DNA of 5,148 nt from Actinomycetota bacterium (GTDB lineage Bacteria; Actinomycetota; Actinomycetes; S36-B12; UBA10799). Position numbers and translations under genes: made by a program. This document shows, one piece after another, positions 1-4,306 of the stretch. The number at the start of each line of letters is the position of its first letter. Position 1 is the first letter of the stretch. The notes beneath the pieces were generated by a model, which saw only the letters and a program-made list of their open reading frames with translations, did no database searches and was not told the origin of the DNA. Location of the stretch: the NCBI GenBank assembly GCA_030837445.1, contig JAUPKM010000378.1:1-5148 (forward strand). The letters run 5' to 3'.

Positions 1-203
1 ACATCTTCGCGCGCAATCGGCAACGCAACGCCGGCGTGGCGTTGGTTCGGTGGCTGGAGTACCGATACCGGATTCCCAAGAACGACGTGATCGGCCACGG
101 CATCGCCAACTCGTCCCGGTACTTCAAGGATTTACTCGGACGTAAGAACACCCACGTGGACTGGAACCCGGCCCAGGTGCGACGCTTCCGCGCGCTGCTC
201 TGA
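1..203 (+). CDS. Probable N-acetylmuramoyl-L-alanine amidase (Amidase_2/PGRP-like), C-terminal end only
   Basis: Only the last 66 residues are in the window; the frame enters at base 3 and stops with TGA at 201-203. The visible part reads IFARNRQRNAGVALVRWLEY, then a segment with IGHGIANSSRYFKDLLG and THVDW. The pattern of a Gly-His pair (His at visible residue 32), then FKDL, then a basic stretch and H-x-D-W (His 51, Asp 53) resembles the end of the zinc-dependent Amidase_2 / peptidoglycan-recognition fold. That fold cleaves the amide bond between N-acetylmuramic acid and the stem peptide. Which of these residues bind zinc is inference, because the N-terminal zinc His and any signal peptide lie upstream of the window. 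No cell-wall-binding repeat follows the domain, so the protein ends with the catalytic fold. azlC starts 38 bases downstream on the same strand, so co-transcription is possible but not shown. Confidence 0.62.
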   Translation, partial: IFARNRQRNAGVALVRWLEYRYRIPKNDVIGHGIANSSRYFKDLLGRKNTHVDWNPAQVRRFRALL

Positions 204-241
204 CCGACCAATCTCGGACCCCGGATGACGAAGATGCAGCG

Positions 242-1036
242 GTGAACGAGGATTGGCCACGTCGTAAACGCGCCATCGTCCGTGACGGCGTCGGGGTCGG
301 ACTGGCAGTCGGGATCTACGGAATCTCCTTCGGGGCGCTGGCGGTGGCCAGCGGGTTCACCACAGCCCAGGCAGCGACCCTGTCCGCCGTCATGTTCACC
401 GGCGGATCCCAGTTCGCCTTCGTCGGTGTGCTCGGCGCGGGTGGCGGGGCGATGGCCGCGGGCGTCGCAGCCCTTCTGCTGGGGGCGCGAAACACTCTCT
501 ACGGCGTGTCACTCGCGACGTTGCTGCGACCAACGCCGAGGCAGCGGGCCTTGACTGCCCAACTGACGATCGACGAATCGACGGCAATGGCGCTGGCGAA
601 CGAGGACGCGGCCGAACCGCGAGCGGCCAGGGTCGCCTTCTGGGCCACCGGGATCTCGGTGTTCGTCTGCTGGAACATCGCGACCGTAGTCGGGGCCTTG
701 GGCGCCGCCGCGCTGGGTGATCCCCGGGTGTACGGCCTCGACGCCGTCATCCCGGCCGCCTTCCTGGCCCTGCTGTGGCCACGACTTCAGACTCGCCAAG
801 CGATCGGAGTCGCCGTCTGCGCCGCGCTGGTTGCCGCCGTCCTGATCGAGTTCGTGCCGGCTGGCCTGCCGGTGATCGCGGGGGCACTGGTGGCGGCCAT
901 CTGGACGCTGGCCACACCGGGCGGGCGAGCGGGCGGCGCCGGTGACGGGAGCCCCGGGGCCGGCGGGGGCGACACCGGTTTCGGCGGCAACGACGGCGAC
1001 CGGCCCCCGGGTGCGACCGCTGAAGGTCCGGCATGA
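242..1036 (+). CDS. azlC: AzlC family branched-chain amino acid exporter, large subunit
   Basis: This 264-residue membrane protein is the large subunit of the AzlCD (LIV-E/BrnFE type) exporter, which moves leucine, isoleucine, valine and sometimes methionine or analogues out of the cell. Family signatures are clear: YGISFGALAV at residues 26-35, MFTGGSQFAF at 51-60, LLGARNTLYGVSLA at 79-92, TIDESTAMAL at 109-118 and GLDAVIPAAFLALLWP at 165-180. Hydrophobic segments lie near 15-38, 44-65, 68-93, 132-158, 165-180 and 186-224. The basic N-terminus (RRKR) would lie in the cytoplasm. I used the GTG start at 242, which has a weak GAAG 8 bases upstream. The frame stays open further upstream but has no ATG or GTG before the amidase stop. 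A Gly-rich, non-membrane tail of about 38 residues (227-264) is unusual. The stop overlaps the azlD start in ATGA, so the two are probably translationally coupled. Confidence 0.93.
   Translation: MNEDWPRRKRAIVRDGVGVGLAVGIYGISFGALAVASGFTTAQAATLSAVMFTGGSQFAFVGVLGAGGGAMAAGVAALLLGARNTLYGVSLATLLRPTPRQRALTAQLTIDESTAMALANEDAAEPRAARVAFWATGISVFVCWNIATVVGALGAAALGDPRVYGLDAVIPAAFLALLWPRLQTRQAIGVAVCAALVAAVLIEFVPAGLPVIAGALVAAIWTLATPGGRAGGAGDGSPGAGGGDTGFGGNDGDRPPGATAEGPA
1023..1026 (+). promoter_or_regulatory. Shine-Dalgarno site for azlD
   Basis: AAGG (within GAAGG) lies 6 bases before the azlD ATG at 1033, inside the last codons of azlC. It supports the ATG at 1033 as the azlD start and fits coupled translation of the pair. 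Confidence 0.55.
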
Positions 1037-1344
1037 GTTGGCTGGCGGTTGTGGCGGTCTCCGTGGCGTCGTGGGTGCTCAAGTTGCTCGGGTTCCTGGT
1101 GCCCGAGGCGTGGGTGTCAGGGCGCCGGGTGTCTCGGATGGCCGCCCTGATGCCGGTGGGTCTGCTGGCCGGACTCGTGGCGGTGTCGACGCTGGCGACC
1201 AACACCGATGTCACCGTGGACGCGCGAGTCGCCGCGGTCCTGGCAGCGGCGGTCGCGCTGCTGCTCCGAGCCCCGTTCCTGGTGGTCCTGTTGGTCGCGG
1301 CGGTGGTAGCGGCGTCGCTGCGCGCGCTCGGCTGGGCGGCGTGA
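1033..1344 (+). CDS. azlD: AzlD family branched-chain amino acid exporter, small subunit
   Basis: This 103-residue, almost entirely hydrophobic protein has the usual length of the AzlD family, the small partner that AzlC-type exporters need for branched-chain amino acid efflux. Three to four membrane segments are visible, near residues 2-22, 36-57, 66-79 and 81-98. Family-like features are the basic SGRRVSRMAALMPVGLLAG stretch (29-47), DARVAAVLAAAVALLLRAP (63-81) and an Arg near the C-terminus. The ATG at 1033 overlaps the azlC stop by four bases (ATGA) and has a good GAAGG ribosome-binding site, so the start is well supported. Strict azlC-azlD adjacency makes the assignment firm even though small hydrophobic proteins are hard to assign alone. 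Substrate range cannot be read from the sequence. The gene ends facing the convergent GT87 gene. Confidence 0.9.
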   Translation: MSWLAVVAVSVASWVLKLLGFLVPEAWVSGRRVSRMAALMPVGLLAGLVAVSTLATNTDVTVDARVAAVLAAAVALLLRAPFLVVLLVAAVVAASLRALGWAA

Positions 1345-1355
1345 GGGTTGGCGCC

Positions 1356-1373
1356 GCGCGGGGTGTGCCGCGC
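1356..1373 (+). terminator. Possible terminator hairpin after azlD (no T tract)
   Basis: GCGCGG at 1356-1361 pairs perfectly with CCGCGC at 1368-1373 around a 6-base loop, starting 12 bases after the azlD stop. There is no run of T after it, so this is at best a T-less hairpin of the kind proposed for actinobacteria. A 6-bp GC stem can arise by chance in DNA of this composition. Confidence 0.3.
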
Positions 1374-1439
1374 ACGCCCGGGCTACCCGCCGGTGATCGG
1401 CTGCGGGGACGCCGGATCGCTCGTATCTCCCTCTGTCCC

Positions 1440-2636
1440 TCATTGGTTAGGGTTCTGGCCCCTCCGGAGGGGCCAAGATGCAGCGGGACTGGCCGCTAGA
1501 AGCAGGATGATCAGCAACGTCACCACACTCGCCAACAAGGCGTTGACCGCTGGCGAAAGAAGTGCCGAGTGACTACGGGAGGCCAGCAGCGGCGCACCGA
1601 TGAAGGTCAATCCGAAGGCCACGACCGCCAACAGCTTGACCCTGCGGTCGACCACGACCACCAGAACCGCTGCAAACGCTGGGACCACCCAGACGGCGTG
1701 ATGTTGCCAGGACACAGGCGATACCACCAGCGACAGCAACCCCACGGCGACCACCGCGGCCGCTGGCTGTCGAACCTTGAGTGCCAACCGTCGAGCCAGC
1801 AGCAGTCCGGCTATGGTCGCCACACCCACTATCGGCCACCACATCCGGTCCAGCGACATTCTCGCGAGGAGGCCCAGCAGGCTCTGGTTCGCGAAGTACG
1901 CGAGGTCGCCAATGCGGGATGGGTCCTTCACGATCCGGGTCCAGTAGTTGTGGCTCGCCTCCGACATCAATGCCCAGCCGCAGAGCGTCGTGACGAGGAA
2001 CCCTACCGACGCATATGCGGCGCGACGGAAGTCACGTACCAGCAGGAAATATGCGACGAAGATCAGTGGCGTGAGTTTGACAGCCGCTAGAACGCCGATG
2101 ATTAGCGCGCTGGACCGGCGAGGTGAAGTGGCGGCCCAGTAACAGCCGCAGGTGATGATGATTCCAAGTTGCCCGAGGGCAAGAACCTCGGTGACCGGAC
2201 CACACCACAGCAGTGCGACGAAGAGCAGCGGCATCCCCAGGATGTCCAGCGGAGTAGTCCCTCTGAACCACGTCTTGACCGCCACCCAGAAGATCACGAA
2301 GTTGATGCCCAGCCACGCCAGGTACGCCACCGACTTTGTGACTAACGCCAACGGCACCGCCAGGATCGCTGCGGCGGGCGGGTAGGTGAAGGGCAGTCCG
2401 GTGCCAAAGCGCTGCCCAAAGTCCGCTGCATAGGGGTCCACACCGGACATGACCGCCAGCCCGGCGGCGCGGTACACGCCCAGGTCGATCGCACCCGGCT
2501 GGCCAGACAACCGCACGACCAGAAGTGCGGACAGCGCCACCGTAATGATCAGCGCGAGTGGCCGTCGGTGCCCCCGGCAGACCTGACGTCGCCGGCAGCT
2601 GGAGTCCGTCCAACGGAGCACGTAGGTGGCGTTCAT
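1440..2636 (-). CDS. Glycosyltransferase family 87 (DUF2029), probable polyprenyl-phosphate-dependent mannosyltransferase
   Basis: This 398-residue integral membrane protein belongs to GT87 (DUF2029), the GT-C enzymes that include mycobacterial PimE. Members transfer mannose or related sugars from polyprenyl-phosphate carriers onto envelope glycolipids or glycans outside the membrane. Visible signatures, in order: an Arg-rich N-terminus, a first helix near 27-43, IDLGVYRAAG at 50-59 with the Asp expected to be catalytic (D51), DPYA at 67-70, FTYPP at 83-87, ALGQLG at 153-158, AAVKLTP at 184-190, NQSLLGLLAR at 250-259 and SPVSWQHHAVWV at 306-317. About ten hydrophobic segments are spread along it. 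The family usually has Gly-Gln-x-Asn where this protein has GQLG. I chose the ATG at 2636 because an open 80-codon extension upstream looks non-coding and the GT87 homology begins just after this Met; a GGAG lies 11 bases upstream of it. Sampled GC is near 60%, below the neighbouring genes. The acceptor is unknown. Confidence 0.88.
   Translation of the reverse strand: MNATYVLRWTDSSCRRRQVCRGHRRPLALIITVALSALLVVRLSGQPGAIDLGVYRAAGLAVMSGVDPYAADFGQRFGTGLPFTYPPAAAILAVPLALVTKSVAYLAWLGINFVIFWVAVKTWFRGTTPLDILGMPLLFVALLWCGPVTEVLALGQLGIIITCGCYWAATSPRRSSALIIGVLAAVKLTPLIFVAYFLLVRDFRRAAYASVGFLVTTLCGWALMSEASHNYWTRIVKDPSRIGDLAYFANQSLLGLLARMSLDRMWWPIVGVATIAGLLLARRLALKVRQPAAAVVAVGLLSLVVSPVSWQHHAVWVVPAFAAVLVVVVDRRVKLLAVVAFGLTFIGAPLLASRSHSALLSPAVNALLASVVTLLIILLLAASPAASWPLRRGQNPNQ
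1456..1475. terminator. Perfect 20-base palindrome at the end of the GT87 gene, candidate bidirectional terminator
   Basis: TGGCCCCTCCGGAGGGGCCA is a perfect palindrome, able to form an 8-bp GC-rich stem with a 4-base loop on either strand. It lies inside the last 12 codons of the GT87 gene, 14 bases before its stop (minus strand), and 112 bases after the azlD stop. A position between convergent genes suits a bidirectional terminator, but neither strand has a T run after it. Alternatives are a regulator-binding site or a coding coincidence. Confidence 0.4.
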
Positions 2637-2647
2637 TGATGAGTGGT

Positions 2648-2651
2648 CTCC
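2648..2651 (-). promoter_or_regulatory. Possible Shine-Dalgarno site for the GT87 gene
   Basis: On the minus strand GGAG lies 11 bases before the ATG at 2636. The spacing is long but tolerable. It gives modest support for starting GT87 at 2636 rather than further upstream. Confidence 0.35.
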
Positions 2652-2859
2652 GCTGGCGTTCTTTGATCGCCGAAGGTGAGGACGGACCTGGCGGGTGCTG
2701 ACTGCACCGTACCGCCCACCTGGGTCTATCGACGCCTTGCCGGGCCGCGAGCCCTTGGCCAACCGCAACGCGGTACGGCGAATCCCTTGCGACAGTTGAC
2801 GGTCTTGGGGATCCTCACCCAAGTAGGTGCAGGTGCCGGGCGACGACAGCGCCGGTTTG

Positions 2860-2895
2860 CCCACGAGGTGCTGCACATCCGGGACCCCTCGTGGG
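2860..2895. repeat. Inverted repeat, 9-bp stem with 18-base loop
   Basis: CCCACGAGG at 2860-2868 is the exact reverse complement of CCTCGTGGG at 2887-2895. It could be a hairpin in a transcript reading through the gap or a protein-binding site. A stem of this length and spacing is mildly unlikely by chance in a gap of this size. No T run follows on either side. Confidence 0.45.
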
Positions 2896-2933
2896 ACGCC
2901 GCATAGCCGACCAAGTGAGGCAGGTCGATGTCA

Positions 2934-3022
2934 TCTGTGCACTCCTCGATCGGCGCAGCCGCGCGGAACTGCGGCGTGTCGCGGCGTGTCGTGGGCGTCG
3001 ACTCGTTCGTGGAGTGCACAGA
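2934..3022. repeat. Perfect 12-bp inverted repeat pair bounding an 89-base segment
   Basis: TCTGTGCACTCC at 2934-2945 is the exact reverse complement of GGAGTGCACAGA at 3011-3022, and each arm contains the palindrome GTGCAC. The 65 bases between add more complementarity: TCGA 2946-2949 with TCGA 2998-3001, CGC 2954-2956 with GCG 2995-2997, and GCCGC 2958-2962 with GCGGC 2971-2975. The whole could fold as one long interrupted stem. Function is unknown; a structured RNA, a paired operator or a remnant of a small element are all possible. Confidence 0.6.
2971..2990. repeat. Tandem duplication, 2 x 10 bases
   Basis: GCGGCGTGTC occurs twice back to back, at 2971-2980 and 2981-2990, inside the segment bounded by the 12-bp inverted repeat. 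It may be a simple slippage duplication. Confidence 0.6.
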
Positions 3023-3078
3023 GGACCCGCCGGACGCCACGATCACAAGCGGAGGGCCGCGCACAAGCCTCTCTCACC

Positions 3079-3107
3079 TGAGCTGCGCGGTCGCAGGCCC
3101 CAGCTCA
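3079..3107 (-). terminator. Possible terminator hairpin overlapping the stop of the TPR-protein gene
   Basis: On the minus strand TGAGCTG (3107-3101), whose TGA is the stop codon, pairs with CAGCTCA (3085-3079) around a 15-base loop. A hairpin exactly at the end of the operon suggests a terminator, but the stem is short and no T tract follows. Confidence 0.35.
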
Positions 3108-3569
3108 ATCGATGACCGGCGGCGGGCCAAGGTCGCCGGCGTCCAGTGCGACCGCGTAGCGCATCGCCTTGCGGGCGCGTTTGCGATCTCGGGCGGCCTC
3201 GTACGCCAACGACAGCCGGAACCAGGCCGCCGCAGACCGCGGCTCGGCCGCCACAACCAAGCTCGCCTGCTCGAACTCCGCATCGGCGGCGTCGCGTTCG
3301 ATCCGGCCACTCGGTAGTCGGGGGAGGTTGTCCAACGGCAGCGCGCCGTCGCGATCGAGCCGTTCGGCGAGGGTCTGCACGGCGAGGCCGAACCGGAGCT
3401 CCCGGTAGATCATCCAGAGGCCCAGCAGGGGCAGCGCCAATACGGCGATCCCCAGCAGCGCCGCGATCAGGTTGCCGCTGCGTAGGAAGAGCACCCCCTG
3501 CCAGATGGCGAACAGCATGTAGGCAGCCGCCCCGACGGCCATCACGATTGCCCACCGGCGAGCGATCAC
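3105..3569 (-). CDS. Small membrane protein with C-terminal TPR-like segment, third gene of the M16-dapB operon
   Basis: This 154-residue protein has two hydrophobic helices (about residues 7-29 and 33-55), then a soluble domain. The linker carries YRELRFGL (55-62) and LPLDNLPRLPSGR (77-89). Residues about 93-145, with AAWFRLSLAYEAARDRKRAR (114-133) and AMRYAVALD (135-143), look like one to two tetratricopeptide helical pairs, usually protein-interaction modules. A small membrane protein of similar size lies just downstream of dapB in mycobacteria (Rv2772c, from memory), and I take this as its relative. No catalytic motif is visible and the function is unknown; a scaffold role at the membrane is inference. 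The GTG start at 3569 overlaps the dapB TGA in GTGA, which supports both this start and translational coupling. The basic N-terminus suggests that the N-end and the TPR part both lie in the cytoplasm. Confidence 0.85.
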   Translation of the reverse strand: MIARRWAIVMAVGAAAYMLFAIWQGVLFLRSGNLIAALLGIAVLALPLLGLWMIYRELRFGLAVQTLAERLDRDGALPLDNLPRLPSGRIERDAADAEFEQASLVVAAEPRSAAAWFRLSLAYEAARDRKRARKAMRYAVALDAGDLGPPPVID

Positions 3570-4306
3570 GTATCCAGCAATCCCTCGATGCCGACGGTCA
3601 AACCCGGTAGCGACGGCACGGCCCGAACTGCCAGCAGCACCCCCGGCATGAAGGACTGACGGTCCAGCGAATCGTGCCGGATCGTCAGCACCTCACCGGC
3701 CGTGCCGAGCAGCACCTCCTGGTGGGCGAGCATCCCGCGAAGCCGGACCGCGTGTACCGGGACTCCCTCGACGTCGGCGCCGCGCGCCCCGGGAAGGGCT
3801 GTCGTGGTCGCGTCTGGGGCTGGCGGCACACCTGCCTCCCGGCGGGCCGCAGCGATCCGACGAGCGGTGGCGGCCGCTGTCCCGCTGGGGGCGTCGATCT
3901 TGTTCGGATGGTGCAGCTCGACAATCTCCACGGACTCGAAGTACGGCGCCGCGGCCACCGCGAACTTCATCATCAGCACGGCCCCGATACCGAAGTTGGC
4001 CGCGACGAGGCAACCGGTCGGCGGCGCGTCGGCCAACTGCTGGCGCAATACCGCAAACTTGGCCTCATCGAAGCCGCTGGTGCCGACAACTGTGTGGATT
4101 CCGTGCTCGATGCAGAAGGCCAACGTGGGCATCACTGCATCCGGCACGGTGAAATCGACAACCACCTGCGCATCGGAATCGACCAACTGCTGCAGCGAAT
4201 CGCCGACGTCCAGCCGCGCGACCAGTTCAAGGTCGCCCGACGCCGTCACCGCCCGGCAGACCTCGGCACCCATCCGGCCACCGGCTCCGACCACAGCAAC
4301 GCGCAT
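3566..4306 (-). CDS. dapB: 4-hydroxy-tetrahydrodipicolinate reductase (DapB)
   Basis: DapB reduces 4-hydroxy-tetrahydrodipicolinate, the DapA product, with NADH or NADPH to give tetrahydrodipicolinate in the lysine and diaminopimelate pathway. It is cytoplasmic and normally a tetramer. The 246-residue length is typical of actinobacterial forms. The N-terminal Rossmann domain has VAVVGAGGRMG (3-13), VVVDFTVPDAV (48-58) and VVGTSGF (73-79). NFGIGAVLMMKFA (104-116) leads into the catalytic domain, whose signature ELHHPNKIDAPSGTA (130-144) holds the catalytic His-His pair (132-133) and Lys 136. VHAVRLRGMLAHQEVLLG (184-201) and the C-terminal GLTVGIEGLL are also family-like. All key residues are present. 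The ATG at 4306 has GGAG 6 bases upstream and overlaps the M16 stop by one base (TGATG). No riboswitch is visible, and the operon promoter lies outside the window. Confidence 0.97.
   Translation of the reverse strand: MRVAVVGAGGRMGAEVCRAVTASGDLELVARLDVGDSLQQLVDSDAQVVVDFTVPDAVMPTLAFCIEHGIHTVVGTSGFDEAKFAVLRQQLADAPPTGCLVAANFGIGAVLMMKFAVAAAPYFESVEIVELHHPNKIDAPSGTAAATARRIAAARREAGVPPAPDATTTALPGARGADVEGVPVHAVRLRGMLAHQEVLLGTAGEVLTIRHDSLDRQSFMPGVLLAVRAVPSLPGLTVGIEGLLDT

Larger units (their letters stand above)
2637..3104. other. 468-base gap without a defensible gene, rich in inverted repeats
   Basis: This gap lies between the GT87 start and the end of the TPR-protein gene, so it should carry the GT87 promoter and the end of the minus-strand operon transcript. 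I recognise no tRNA, riboswitch, attachment site or transposon end, and no convincing -35/-10 pair for GT87. Open frames cover it on both strands (for example 2676-2906 plus, 2726-3064 minus), but their translations are Arg/Pro/Cys-rich, match no family I know and have no clear ribosome-binding site. Inverted repeats include 2707-2715 with 2770-2778 (9 bp), 2860-2868 with 2887-2895 (9 bp), 2934-2945 with 3011-3022 (12 bp) and 3079-3085 with 3101-3107 (7 bp). A decayed gene or an unrecognised structured RNA is possible. Confidence 0.6.

Noticed and set aside
747..1214. 155-codon minus-strand open frame
   Set aside because: It is antisense to azlC and azlD and consists of Arg/Pro/Ser-rich shadow sequence.
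942..1499. 185-codon plus-strand open frame across the azlC/azlD junction
   Set aside because: It is Gly/Arg-rich, overlaps the well-supported azlD in another frame and matches nothing recognisable.
2796..2801. TTGACG resembling a -35 box
   Set aside because: No TANNNT-like -10 lies 16-19 bases downstream, and no plus-strand gene follows.
2760..2900. Possible tRNA in the gap
   Set aside because: I found no cloverleaf, no TTCRANYC-type T-arm and no anticodon stem on either strand.
2934..3022. Transposon or IS ends
   Set aside because: The 12-bp arms bound only 65 bases with no transposase. I see no flanking target-site duplication next to the arms (GTCA before, GGAC after).
2726..3064. 112-codon minus-strand frame in the gap (MRGPPLVIVASGG...)
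   Set aside because: Third-position GC is fairly high, so I considered a small gene or pseudogene. It has no clear ribosome-binding site, a Cys/Arg-rich C-terminal half and no recognisable family.
3043..3555. 170-codon minus-strand open frame
   Set aside because: It overlaps the TPR membrane protein in another frame. The latter has two clear helices and a coupled start, whereas this one is Arg/Gly-rich with no fold.
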